From positions 1,550,001 through 1,614,000 of the forward strand of contig VNWV01000003.1 in assembly GCA_009801085.1 (NCBI GenBank): a stretch of DNA of 64,000 nt. Reading direction: 5' to 3'. The notes beneath the pieces are model-generated. The model saw nothing but the letters and a program-made list of their open reading frames with translations, made no database searches and was not told the origin of the DNA. The DNA comes from Lasiodiplodia sp. COLG20. Its lineage: Eukaryota > Ascomycota > Dothideomycetes > Botryosphaeriales > Botryosphaeriaceae. Position numbers and translations under genes: made by a program. Of this stretch, positions 11,648 through 23,132 are shown piece after piece. The stretch's first letter is position 1, and every line of letters starts with the position of its first letter.

Positions 11648-13051
11648 ATGGCGCACAAGAACATAACAGAGCACGATCTCAACTGCCTCACCATCAATGA
11701 GCTCGAGGCTATAGCGAGGGATAAGATGGACAAGCAGACAAGGGACTACTACAATGAGGTACGTTTCCCCTGTCCATTCTGCGCCATTTCCTTCTTCCAC
11801 CTACCCTCGAATTCTTACCTTTGATTTCCACGGCCTCCTCGCAACCATGAACAGAGGAGAAAATATAAATTACTCACACACGAGCTCATCCAGGGCTCCG
11901 ACTCCAACTCCACACTCCGCGAAAACATCAGCGCCTACGCCAAATACCGCATCCGCCCGCGCGTCCTGCGCGACATCTCCCGCATCGACACATCGACTCC
12001 GGTCCTCGCGCCGCGGAGAGCCACGTCCACCACCACGTCCACCTTCCGCAACGCCATCCCCCTCGGCGTCGCGCCGACGGCCATGCAGCGCCTCGCGCAC
12101 CCACTCGGCGAGATCGCCACGGCCCGGGCGTGCGCGCGCGCGGGCGTCGCCATGGGCCTGTCGTCGTTCTCGACGACGTCGCTGGAGGACGTGGCGGCCG
12201 CCGCGCGCGACGAGTGCCGGCGGCTGGGTCGCAGCGAAACCATCCCGCTCGTGCTGCAGCTGTACCTGTTCGAGGAGCGCGACAAGAGCGCCGCGCTGAT
12301 CGAGCGCGCCAAAAGCGCGGGCTTCGCCGCCGTCTTCCTGACCGTCGACACGCCCCTGCTGGGCCGCCGCAACCTCGAGATCCGCAACCGCTTCACGCTG
12401 CCGCCGCACCTGCGGATCGCGAACTTTGAGGTGCAGGAGGAGGGGCAAAAGGACGCCGTGGAGAAGGGAGAGAGCGCCCCGGGATATTGGGACGAAGAGA
12501 GGCGTGAGAGGGTCAAGCCGGCGGGGCCGATCCGGTTCCACACGCACGCGGCCAACCCGACACTCGAATGGGGCCGCGACATCGCGTGGCTGAAGGAGCG
12601 GTGCGGCCCGCAGATGCAGGTGTGGGTCAAGGGCGTCGCGACGGCCGAGGACGCGGCGCTGGCCGTGCAGCACGGCGTCGACGGCGTCGTCGTGAGCAAC
12701 CACGGCGGCCGCCAGCTCGACGGCGCCCTCGCCACGCTCGACGCCCTGCCCGAGGTCGTGGCCGCCGTGAAAGGCAGGATCCCCGTCCACGTTGACGGCG
12801 GCATCAGGCACGGCACCGACGTCTTCAAGGCGCTGGCGCTCGGCGCGGATTTCTGCTGGATCGGGAGGCCGGTTCTGTGGGGGTTGGCGTATAAGGGGCA
12901 GGATGGGGTGGAGCTGTGCTTGAGGTTGTTGAAGGATGAGGTCAAGCTGTGTATGGGCTTGGCAGGGACGGTGAGCGTGAATGATATTACGAGGGAGTAC
13001 CTGGTCAGGATGGATAGGGACGGTTTCCCGGTGAGGATGAGTAAGTTGTAG
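11648..13051 (+). CDS. FMN-dependent 2-hydroxyacid oxidase/dehydrogenase
   Basis: The CDS is join(11648..11758,11894..13051), 422 aa. It oxidises an L-2-hydroxyacid (lactate, glycolate or similar) with FMN. The TIM-barrel family is clear: an N-terminal helix with DKQTRDYYNEGSD, the AYAKYRIRPRVLRDIS stretch, PLGVAPTAMQRL, LQLYLFEERD, TVDTPLLGRR, then VWVKGV with the catalytic Lys, and the signature SNHGGRQLDG with the catalytic His, followed by HVDGGIRHGTDVFKAL and GRPVLWGLAYKG. No cytochrome b5 domain or mitochondrial presequence is present, so it is not a flavocytochrome b2; a soluble oxidase is more likely. The intron is 135 nt (GTACGT..CAG), phase 0. GC-rich coding sequence generates long antisense frames that are not genes. 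Substrate is not decidable. Confidence 0.92.
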
Positions 13052-13277
13052 ATCGGGCGTCAACGGACACGAGATGCTTTGGCGATATACTCTGAAGATC
13101 CAATGTAAGTCTTTTTTGACATCCGTTTATGCATATTTTTTTTTCTGATAGTGACTGGCGCGCTATCGGCTACATGTGAGTGATCAGCCCTATGGAATAC
13201 GGACGCAATGTGGGCGGCCTAATCAAAGTCCTAAACGAACGACAACCGTGCTCATAACCGCCAATATTAGCAGGTCT

Positions 13278-14158
13278 TCAGTGATCATCCCGCTCAAGCC
13301 ACTTAGCACAGGCCTGATAGAGATCATCGAACGCCTTGTCGTGAGCGACGAAACGGTCGTACAGCTCTGGCCCAAGCAATTTAACGAAATGCAGCAACGA
13401 GGCCACGATGAAGTCCGCGTACGACACTGTGCCCCAGTCAGCAATACGAGATGCCAGATGCACCAAACACAACGTCCAGAGTGGTTGCAGAGGCTGCTCA
13501 CCTTCGCTCCCCAAAAAGTAAGGGCCGTCGGCCGTCTTCGTCTGCTTCAACAGGGCGGCGAGGTTCTCGATGGGTTGCTTCGCGGCCACCCACGCCGCGT
13601 CGCCACCTTTCTCCTTCTCGTACTCGTCGAGCGACATGCTGAAGCGCACCTTGCGCGTCTCCTGGAAGTAGGGCACGCTCTTGTCGTTCAGCAGAACGCG
13701 CGGGACGCGCGGTATCAGCACGGCGGACAGCGGCTTCTGGATGGTGGGAATGATGGCGATGATCTGGGCGACGACAGGGTGGTCCACCCGCAGCGGAGGC
13801 GCCGACGAGTAGCGCTTCTCGATTTCCTGCGCGATCTTGAAGCTTTCCATGACGTACGTGCCGTCAGGGAACTTGACGGTCGGGATGGTGTAGGCGGTTA
13901 CTTCCGGGCCGCCCTCGTTGGGGGCCAGGCCGGCAGCCAGCAAGGTCGGCGCAACATCTGGGTATTCGAGCCACTGTGTCTCGTACTCGATGTTCTTGTA
14001 GTTGAGGGCCATGCGTGCTGAGGGGTAGAAAAGTGAGTCCTTGCTTCCTTTCTGAGCGGGAAGCTTGGCGGTAGTGGTTGCTTACTCTTCCACGGGTTGA
14101 GCGACCAACAGGCGCAGCGGCCCTTGCTGGGCAGGTCGTACAGGATCACAGGAGCCAT
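13278..14158 (-). CDS. Glutathione S-transferase, fungal etherase-like type
   Basis: The CDS is complement(join(13278..14017,14086..14158)), 270 aa. Exon 1 encodes MAPVILYDLPSKGRCACWS and the start of the thioredoxin-like N-terminal domain; the 68-nt intron rejoins as NPWKTRMALNYKNIEYETQW. PTVKFPDGTYVMESFKIAQ contains the cis-Pro and the Glu-Ser pair that binds glutathione. The helical C-terminal domain runs from about residue 110 to the end. The fold suggests detoxification of electrophiles or aromatic compounds in the cytosol. The DLPSKGRCACWSLNPWK start resembles the etherase-related fungal GST subgroup; subgroup assignment is tentative. It is tail-to-tail with the hydroxyacid oxidase gene, 226 bp apart. 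Confidence 0.88.
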
Positions 14159-15957
14159 CGTCGGCGACTATTCAATGAGAAAGAGACAGGTGGAAGAAGA
14201 GGAAGCGCGGTAAGAAACATGGTGCTTTTGTAGCAAAGAGTAGGTGGTGATGCTTGGTCATCCATCATCCGTAGGGCGCGATGTAGTAGGTGGGGCAGCG
14301 CAGTTTCCCCGCACAACGTCACGTCAATTGTAGTGCTGATAAGTTCGGAATTCGATCTCACGCCCTCAGCACCAAGGTCATCACACCAGGTCGTCCTCCT
14401 ACTGCTTTGTTCTGTTTGTGGAATGTTGATCGTCGTTGGCCGTGTCGCCTGTGTCAGTCGTCCCGTCATCAAGGTGCTGTCCTGACTCGGACTCGCTACC
14501 AACCATGTGGTTGCCCTGACCCGCCGCTTCAAGAATCTGGCCGGACGCGTGTCTTAGATCTGTCTGCCATCAGCAACCTGTTCAGGGTCTATGTCATTGG
14601 ACCTGATGCCATGCAAGTCACGACACGATGCAGACGACCGGGGTTTAGGGTGTTCTCAACAGCGGGCAGGCGAAGGCAATACGGACGAGGTTTTAAGGTT
14701 TGCTGGGAAAGGTAAAGAAAGGTAGCGAGCCAATTGCGTCGAAAAGGCGCATCATTCTTCACGTCTCAGGCACCTTCTATCCACGGCGACAGCCCCTTCA
14801 TCTTATCTCTCCGCATCCGCATGCGTCCGCGCGGTCTGTGTGCGCATTTTTTCGCACGCCCTGACGCGGCGCGAGTCTAAGACAGATGATAAGCTCGGGG
14901 CTTGGTACAATCACGCCACGGCTGAGCCGGATCGCAGCTCAGCGGTGGTAGCACGGTGCGACAAGCAGTGGATTCCAGACAGCCAAGCGGCGGAGAGTTT
15001 CATGCGAAGTCTTGACGAGCTCTTGCAGGGATCCCAGCGAGCATGCGAGGCAGATCTGCAGGGACGCTCCGCTGGCCACCAGCTCGCACCGGCAAACGTG
15101 GGGAAGGGGCTCGCTGGCAAGCCGCGATAAGACCCCGGCTGTCTCGAGTTGCCGTCGCGGGCACGGAGCGCTGCCCACTCAGGCGGCTCCTGGTCGGCAG
15201 GCTGTGCTGAAGGATGCCGTTGTGCTGCGGCGCTGGGCCAACCGGAGGCGCAGCTGGACTCGTATGCAACAACTTTACAGTTGAGGCCAAGCAACGCTCG
15301 TCCTACCCAAGCCATCTCACGGCGGTTCAGGCCGGCCAGATCTGCACGAGCACGCTCCAACGCGCGCTGGCTGCCGAGTCGGAATTCGGCTGTTGATGAA
15401 GCACACGTTGATTCTTCGGAAACGCGCGCTCGCGGCTCTGGACGCTGGCCGTCGCTGGCAGTGGCAACCGGGACCCCCTTTTTGGCCGAGCCAGCGACGC
15501 CAAGCGCTGCGCAACAGGCTGACATGCAACGCCGTTAGCCCCAGCCAGTGAGAGAGCGTCAGCCGCTGCAGCCACCGCCCTAGATACACTGCCCTGTCAG
15601 CCGCCCAACACCTCGCCCGCACCCCTGAGGTCTGCTGACGGCCGAGTGCATGTTCTCCGCGCAGCAGCAGGCGGGCGGGGTTGTGCTGGCAGTAGGGCGT
15701 GTAGCGGCGTCGCAAGCGGTGGTGCCCGTTGACGCGGCTTAGACAGCTGTTCGCGGCAAAGTGTGTAAAATATGCACCGCGACATTGGGTAGGGCCGCGC
15801 CCCAATTTCCAGCGTCCGGGCGCTCGTGTGCAGCGCGCCAGTGCTGATGTGAGGCCTTTCCCCTGCCCGCGACCCAGGATAACTTATACCCACTCCCGCC
15901 CAGCCGCCACGCTTCCGATCACCGCGTCCTCTCTCTGTCCCCCATCCACACCACCGC
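14159..15957. other. GC-rich intergenic region
   Basis: A 1.8-kb gap between divergent genes (GST minus, GT90 plus) that must include both promoters. Many overlapping frames are open on both strands over 14900-15800, as expected of GC-rich noncoding DNA; none shows a domain, and no start or splice structure is supported. Confidence 0.45.
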
Positions 15958-17494
15958 ATGATGGCCCTTCTGTCCAACCAGCGGGCCGCCGGCCTCGTTG
16001 GCCTCACGCTCTTTATCTTCTTGCTGCTCGGCTACACCACCTACAACTCGCGCGCCGCCGACACGGTCCCGTTCGATTACCAGCCCGGGAAGCAAGCTGC
16101 CGGAACTGGCGCTCCCACCCTCTCGCAGCCCGGCCCCGCCGACGGCTGGGCCTTTGACGCGAAGCGGGATGCAAAGAACTTTGGCCTCTCGCCGGAGCAG
16201 TGCGATGCTGCCTTCCCTAAGCTGTGGGCTGAAATCGACCGCGCCGTCGCCCACCGCAAGAAAGTCGGCAACATCACCCCCGACGAGGTGAAGATCGGCT
16301 GGAAGATCGATGGAATTGTCCGCGCCATGATTTATGACCGCCAGGTATGCTCCCAATGGCTGCCCGCCGCGCGCCGACGCTCGATTGACCGTTTGTTTAC
16401 AGCTCTTCATCCTCAACGCCCGTGGTGCTCGTCGTCGTGACTACCGCCAGCGCACCCTCGCTGTGCTCCAGTCCATCCAGCGCGCCATCACCGCCTACCC
16501 CGGCGACATTCCCAACATTGAATTCTCCTTCGTCGTCGATGACGGTGCCTACTTCGCCGTCTACAACAATGAAACCTCCGCAACCACATGGGCCTTGACC
16601 CGCGAGCCGCAAGACGACAACCTGTGGCTGATGCCCGACTTTGGCTTCTACAGCTGGGAGGGCCCGGCTGGCGAATACAGCGCGCTTCTGAGGGCAATTG
16701 CGAAGGACGAGATGCCCTTCGAGCAGAAGGATCCCCGTGCTATTTGGAGAGGTGCCAAGGCTCCTGCTGGCCACGTCCAGGTCCGCTCCGACCTGCTCAA
16801 GGTCTCCAAGGGCAAGGACTGGGCCGACATCGAGGAGATTGTGTGGGGCGGTGAAGGCGAGCCCAAGAACCTGATTCCCATGTCGAAGCATTGCAAGTAC
16901 ATGTTCCCGGTCCACACCGAGGGCCACACGTACTCGGGCCGCCTCAAGTACCTGCTCAACTGCCACTCTCTGACCGTCATCCACAAGCTGCACTGGCTCG
17001 AGAACTTCCACAACGTTCTGGTTTCCTCGGGCCCGGAGCAGAACTTCATCCAGGTCGAACGTGATTTCTCCGACATGCACTGGAAGATGGAATACTATCT
17101 GCAGCACCAGGATGAGGCCAAGCGTATCGCCGACAACAACATCCGGGATTTCCGTGACCGCTACCTGACGCCGGCCGCCCAGGCTTGCTACTGGCGCAAG
17201 CTCTTCTGGGCATGGAGGGAGGTCTCGTTCGAGCCTGATTACTACATGTCTGAGGAGGAGCTGAAGCTGCAGACGGAAGCTGAGAAGAAAAAGGCAAAGG
17301 ATAAGCAAAAGGTTGACGTCAAGCTCGATGAGGACAAGTCGTCGAAGGAGAAGGCTAAAGGGAAGGAGGAAACCAAGAACCCCGACGACGAAAAGAGGGC
17401 GGCTTCGGACAAGAAGCTGGTACCGCGCGGAATGCCCTACGAGACGTACCTCCTGCTCGAGTCCTACGAGGAGAGCCCGTGGTACAACAGCTAA
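15958..17494 (+). CDS. CAP10/GT90-family glycosyltransferase
   Basis: The CDS is join(15958..16344,16403..17494), 492 aa. It is a type II Golgi membrane protein: membrane segment at about residues 11-27 (AGLVGLTLFIFLLLGYTTY), a stem, then the CAP10 (DUF821/GT90) domain. The 58-nt phase-0 intron joins DRQ to LFILNARG. Domain landmarks are FSFVVDDGAYF, LMPDFGFYSWEGP, RAIWRGA, NLIPMSKHCKYMFPVHTEGHTYSGRLKYLLNCHS and VLVSSGPEQNFIQVERDFSDM. Family members in Cryptococcus act in capsule and xylosyl transfer; in ascomycetes the acceptor is generally unknown. The C-terminal tail after residue 430 is a Lys/Glu-rich charged region, followed by RGMPYETYLLLESYEESPW. Confidence 0.9.
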
Positions 17495-19811
17495 ACGAAT
17501 CCGGCCTTGGCGTTATTTACTCTTCTCCACTTGCGCACGATACCATCGGCAATATTCCTAACGTCGGATTTGTCAATCTGGCCCAAAACCGGCGGCCCCA
17601 GGGGGCTCCTGTGGGAGCCTAAAGGCCTCAACAAGCGCCTGGGTCGAGCAATTTTTAGTAGCGCCCAGATGACGCGGCCGACTCTAGGGGGTTGAAACGC
17701 ATGCGTCACGAACGCATCGGCCAGCCGACGGCAAGCTACTCAGCCGACGCCCACAACACCCGACCCGGTCGGCTTCCCTCTCCCCTGCCCGGGCGCGCTC
17801 GGTTACCACTTTCTCTTTTGCCATAGATGGATCTCTCTGGACTTGGTGTTTGGGTGGCGCATGATAGGAAAATCTTGAAGCTGAAGAACAGCTGATTTCC
17901 AGGCGGTCTGCCAGGCGTTTTGGAGTTTTTACTATTGATTGGATGGCAGACATTGCGGGGAAGCTGCTTTCCGCCGTTACGCAAGCCGCATTCCGAAGCA
18001 GACACGGGGTGATCAAAACGATTATACAACTAATTTCTTGTTCCAATATCTTGGCATTTGAGGAGTGCGTGTGTACACAGGACGATCTGTAACAGAAAAA
18101 CTGGAGAGTTGCAGACGCCTGATTGGACTTATGTGGATACAATTCATACACTTTTGCACATCGTCATGGCCTCTCTTTCCATGCAGTCTCTTTCAACTTC
18201 CGCAACCTACTTATTTCCGGGTTCGGCAAGGATTGTGGCAGGCGACGGCACCCCGCAGTTCGCCTCTGGTGTGCGATCCTTGCATGTGGTCGAAGCCACT
18301 CGGAACGTCGATCCCCTCACGAGCAACAGCCCTCTCCACGTGGAAAAAGATTAGAGCTAATCCAAACCTCACGCGCTTCACAGGCTCTCCCTTCCCTGCA
18401 AAGTCGTGTGTATACGGAAGATAACAGACGGCCGCGACTACGTCAGCCTTCTCCACCTGCGAGCCTCTCCTAAGGCCACCACGCGGACGAAGCGATGCGA
18501 TCCGGACCGACGTAAGGGCGAACGAGCGCACGAACGAGCCGGCTCACGAATCGCTCCCTTGCCACGCTTAGGTTCGCTGCTGACTCCATGGTTCTTTATC
18601 GGTGGATCAGCCCATCGTTCGCAACGTTTTTCGATTTTCTCGCAATCGTCCCCTATCACCACCGACCATCGTAACTTTTCGGAACACGACGTGCGTTTCC
18701 TCCCGTTTTCATCGAAACACCAGGATCGTCCCGCGTAGATATCGTCATTCCCCGCACCTTGCTGAGGAGCTTATCGCCTGCTGTCGGCGGAACGGCAGCA
18801 TGGTGGTGGGGAAAATAGGCGTTGACGATGCTTTCATTCGACGCGCATCCCGACGCAATTTCACATGCGCGATATATGCCGGGCACCATGTCTCACGAAA
18901 AGGATTAGGAAGAAAGGAACGAAGGACGGGCGAGCGACAGGCTCGAGGGAGAAAGCGACCGGGAGCCAAGGGCCCGCGGGGATTCGTTTCTTTGGTGGGA
19001 TGCGATTTCCAGGCGGCGAAGGAGGTTGGGAAGGAGTTCGTCAACCCATCCTGACGCCATGTGACGACAAGTACCTCATTTCATTACCCTATACCGTCGG
19101 CTTGGGCTTCCCAAGTTCCGCCTAGAATTCGCGATCTACCCCGCAATCTGGGCCTTTTGGTCTGGAATCGGCCAGGGGTGATGACCATTGGGGTGGATTT
19201 AATTGCTCCATTCGGGAGAGTTAGGTGTACCATGTGGGATAGTCGGGAGTTTGCGTTATGTCATTCGAGCGGCTGGTTGGCTGCGGGCGACGAAGGGGGC
19301 GCGGGCTGCAGATAAGCGGCTACACCCGGCATTGCTCGGTCGTAACCCGACTCCCGACGACATGGGAGGAAAGTGAGCGGCAGTACGAGGATCGAGCGTC
19401 GCGAAACTATGCCGCTGGTGTTTAGCCCTTAGACATAGTTTCATGGGTGCGTTGTCTGTCAAAGGGCGTGATGGGGAACGAGGGAAAAGCAGCTGTCAGC
19501 AGCGCGAAGAATATATATTGACCACTTTTCCTTCGCTTTTCTTTGCTTTCTATCGCTCATCAGGTCTCTTTTCTCGACTCGAGCGCTTTAAATTCTCATC
19601 AAAACATAGCGACCCTTTTCCCCACCAAAACACTGTCAGTTTGCATGCCACTGTCTCTGCCCGTCGTCCTCGCACTCACCATCCGACAAACATCAGCTTC
19701 TCCCCCAATCACTACAAAAGTCTCGTTCAAGGCTTCGGTTGCGAGTACTTCTATTACCGATTCTCCTTCGACGAAGACCAAGACCGTCTTCACTACCAAC
19801 ACGACAACGAG
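17495..19811. other. Long intergenic region, no gene recognised
   Basis: 2.3 kb between two plus-strand genes. Short open frames on both strands have no family resemblance or credible splicing. A TATATAT tract near 19511 may belong to the promoter of the L-serine dehydratase gene. Confidence 0.45.
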
Positions 19812-21346
19812 ATGGGATCCATCGCCCTCACCGAGTGTGCCACGGCGCACGCCGACGCCTCTCCCCCTACCGTGTGCCTCACCCCCTCTGCCAAACCTTG
19901 GAACCTCACTCCACTCATGGAGTCGACTGCGCTCTCTCGCGCCGCAGGCTGGTACGGTCGAAGAGCTTTTCCTTCTTCCCTCTCCTACACATACCCTTCG
20001 CCTCGTCATGCAACCATAGTCTTGTCACCATTCAAGTCATTCTATATTGGCCTCAAGACCTGGAGACCATCCATCAAGCCCCAAACATTAATCTCATGAC
20101 GATATCCAACCTACCCCTATCCTATCCTCATCCACCATGACCCACGACCCACCCCCAACCCAGCACGAAAACAAGAAGCAACCCCACCAGCCTCAAGATA
20201 CGGGTACTAAATCGCAGAAGCAGAGTCTTCCTCAAGCTCGAGCTCCTGCAGCCTAGCGGGTCCTTCAAATCACGCGGCATCGGGCACTACCTGCTCTGCC
20301 GACTCTCCGAGCACCCAGAGCCCAACAAGGTGCATTTCTACGCCTCATCCGGAGGCAATGCAGGATTAGCGTAAGTCCTCTCCCACCACCACCACCACCA
20401 TCCTTTCCCCTCTTCTGACTCTCGTCTTTTCCCCCCCTCTCCCACTTGACCCCAACCACCAGACCCCCCTGACTAACCTCCCACCGACAAAAACAGCTGC
20501 GTCACCGCCGCCGTCACCCTCGGCCGGCCCGCAACCGTCGTCTGCCCGACGTCCACCTCCCCCGGCATGCTCGCCAAACTCCGCGCCGCCGGCGCGACCG
20601 ACGTCATCGTGCGGGGCCGCGACCTGGCCGAGGCGGGCGAGTACCTGCAGACACACATCCTCCCGACGAACCCGCGCTACGGCGTCTACGTGCCGCCGTA
20701 CGACCACCCGGACATCTGGGCCGGCAACGGCTCCGTCGTGCACGAGGTCGCGGCGCAGATGGCCGAGCGCGGCGAGGGCCGCGGCGCGCCCGACGCGATT
20801 GTGTGCTCGGTTGGTGGTGGGGGGTTGTTGAATGGCGTTTGTGCGGCGATGGATGCCGTCGGGTGGGGTGGGGAGGAGTGCAGTGTGCTGGCGATGGAGA
20901 CGCGTGGCACGCATAGCCTTGCGGCGGCGCTGGAGGCGGGGGAGTTGGTGTCGTTGGAGAAGATTGGGAGCGAGGCGAAGAGCTTGGGGGCGAGGAGGGT
21001 GAGCGAGGAGACGTTTCGGCTTGCGCGCGAGAGGAAGAATGTGCGCAGCGTGGTGCTGGATGATCGCGAGGCGGCCATGGGGTGCTGGCGGCTGGCGGAT
21101 GATGAGAGGTTGATGGTTGAGTTGGCGTGCGGCGTCAACGTCGCGCTGTGTTATGATGGCAGGCTGGAGAAGGCTGTGGGCAAGAAGCTGACCAAGGAGA
21201 GCAAGGTCGTCATCGTGCTGTGCGGCGGGAACGATGTTACGGTGGAGAAGCTGCACCAGTGGCGGAAGGAGTATGGGGATGTGGAGAAGGAGATTCCGCG
21301 CAATGCCGACGTACCCAGCGAGTCGACTGCGCCGGGGCACAGGTAG
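19812..21346 (+). CDS. L-serine dehydratase (PLP-dependent)
   Basis: The CDS is join(19812..19951,20221..20370,20497..21346), 379 aa. It deaminates L-serine (and possibly threonine) to pyruvate or 2-oxobutyrate. Spliced exon 1 and 2 read PWNLTPLMESTALSRAAGC then RVFLKLELLQPSGSFKSRG, with the PLP-binding Lys at about residue 63. SSGGNAGLACVTAAVTLG spans intron 2 and SVGGGGLLNGVCAAMD is the phosphate-binding loop; VVIVLCGGN lies near the C-terminus. The fold is the tryptophan-synthase-beta type. Intron 1 (269 nt) uses the acceptor ending GAAG: the two neighbouring AGs would create TGA at the junction, so the choice is forced. An open frame runs upstream of the ATG, but MGSIAL is the best start. 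It is close to Saccharomyces CHA1 in type. Confidence 0.9.
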
Positions 21347-21577
21347 ATATGTGTAAGATGGTCAACGGGATAGATACAGGACAGCTCGACGCGAATTACT
21401 AGGTTAACTGGCGTTGTATTGGATTTTATGGGAAGAACAGATTACGGTTACAAATACAGTCTTTGCGAATGGATAAATCTCAAGACATCATCAGAACTCA
21501 TGGCTTCAATTGTTTTGCAATTCCTGATTTGCAGGAGGGGTATCATACAAAGAACTATTCAGCAGTAGCCATCTTGC

Positions 21578-22659
21578 TTACGCAACAACCTTGGGCTGGT
21601 CCAAGAGTGACTTCCTGTAGTTCCAGTAGTTCTCGCGGATCGGGTCGTAGCGCTGAGCCAGCAGATCCAAGGCCTTTGCGGCGTTTTCCTTGCTGCTCTC
21701 CTCCGAGTAGATGTCGGCAAGCAGGTCGAGAGCGTGGCTGGAGCTCACCTCATCAGGCTTCTCAATCGATGCGTATTGCTCTGCGAAATCCTTGAGCGTC
21801 GAGAGCGGCAGCTTGGCGTAGCGCACAATGCCGCGGAGGTAGTTCCACGGGCTCGGGTTCTGAGGGGCAAGCTCTACCGCAGCTTTGGCGTAACTAGAAG
21901 AAAGAATCAGCATTCCTTACAGCCCTCTTTGTTTTGCGGGAATGTTCCAAGGCATACTCCATCTCCCTGTCCAAGACTTTCTTCTGCGACAGGTTGTCCG
22001 CGTCGCTGCCGAAGACCAGGAACCAGCGGTGGTTCCAGGCCGAGTTGTTGCGCACGTCCTCGCGCAGCAGGGCCTCGACGGCCTCGAGCTCGCCGCTATC
22101 CTCAGCCCACAGGCCGAAGCGGCGCACCAGCCACTGGCGGTAGCTCCAGACGTGGTAGTTTTTCGCATCCTTGGCCAGCATGCGCGCGACGAAGGCCTGC
22201 TCGCCCGTCGCGTCGCCCAGCGTGTCGACGATCGTCTGCCGGTGGTGCCAGATCTGGTAGTTTTTGAGGTTGCGCAGCGCCGCCGCGTTGAGCCACGCCA
22301 GCTCCTCGCGCAGGTCTTTTTCGAGGCTGACGACGATTTTTGCACGGTACAGCCTACGCGTGACTGCTGGTCAGCATTCAAGGTGGGGCAACTGGTGGTG
22401 TGGTTTTTTGCGGTGCGGGGAAGTGAAGGTAGGAGACGTACCAGACGGTGTAGTGGGCCGGGTTGGACGCGATGATGTCCTCGGTCAGGGCCAGGGCGCG
22501 TTCGCTCATCTCGTTCTTGGCCATGACGGCGCGGAGGTAGCTCATGGCCTCGTCATACTCGTCCGAGTACGTGATGGCGGCGAGTGCGTTGGGGCCGCCC
22601 TCGTCCAGCGGGATGGGCTCGATATCGCTCCATTCCTCGGCTTCGGCGTAGTACGGCAT
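21578..22659 (-). CDS. RAM2: Protein farnesyltransferase/geranylgeranyltransferase type-1 alpha subunit
   Basis: The CDS is complement(join(21578..21893,21958..22353,22442..22659)), 309 aa. It is the shared alpha subunit that, with either beta subunit, prenylates CaaX proteins such as Ras and Rho in the cytosol. PPTA helical repeats are visible: NPAHYTVWLYRAKIV, LKNYQIWHHRQTIVD, AKNYHVWSYRQWLVRRF, NNSAWNHRWFLVF and PSPWNYLRGI, each with the family's W-x-x-R type core. Intron 2 (64 nt) uses the donor GTATGC: this restores REMDYAKAAVELAPQNPSPW, whereas the tempting downstream GTAAGG breaks phase. Intron 1 is 88 nt. The gene is convergent with the L-serine dehydratase gene, 231 bp apart. Confidence 0.93.
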
Positions 22660-23132
22660 GCTAGAAGGTGTAGGGAACGATACGGAGCGGTGGCCGGCGA
22701 GGGTGTTGGCAGTATTATTTGGGGGGTTTCTTTGTGGTGATGAGCTCCCGCAAACAGCCCCGCGCTGATCCCGACCCGCCCGTCCTGCGCCTCCGTCATT
22801 CGCCGATTGGCCGACTCCTAACAACAATGAAGACTTCCATCGTTGGAGCCTTAAAATTTCATGACGTTTCTACCTAGTCAGTAGAGCCTCATTCGATATC
22901 GACTGTTGTTTGATCCATTTGTCGCAGTCTTTTATATCTTACTAACGAGGTTTATTTAGTTGTAAGAAGGTCTGAGTAGTTGAATTTGTTCACACATAGT
23001 CATCTCCGTATGGACGCTTCAACATACCTATAATTTCTTGCAATATTAAGAGGGTCCACTTAGTAAGTCTGTAATGATCACTGATGATAGGAAAAAGATG
23101 TATTGAAATTCTCAAGAAACATGAACAGAATC
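22660..23132. other. Intergenic, entry to AT-rich accessory block
   Basis: 473 bp in which GC content drops relative to the left flank. It holds the RAM2 promoter and the 3' flank of the NLR pseudogene. No gene is seen. Confidence 0.45.

Noticed and set aside
11870..13063. 397-codon minus-strand frame
   Set aside because: Mirror of the FMN-dependent oxidase exon; the plus strand carries all family motifs.
14911..15525. 204-codon minus-strand frame and several overlapping plus frames
   Set aside because: Open in many frames at once in GC-rich noncoding DNA; no domain and no splice partners.
16397..17308. 303-codon minus-strand frame
   Set aside because: Antisense of the GT90 exon; hydrophobic repeats arise from the complement of Lys/Glu codons.
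21894..21957. Alternative RAM2 intron donor GTAAGG
   Set aside because: It leaves phase 0 while the next exon needs phase 2, and adds residues absent from the family; the upstream GTATGC fits both.
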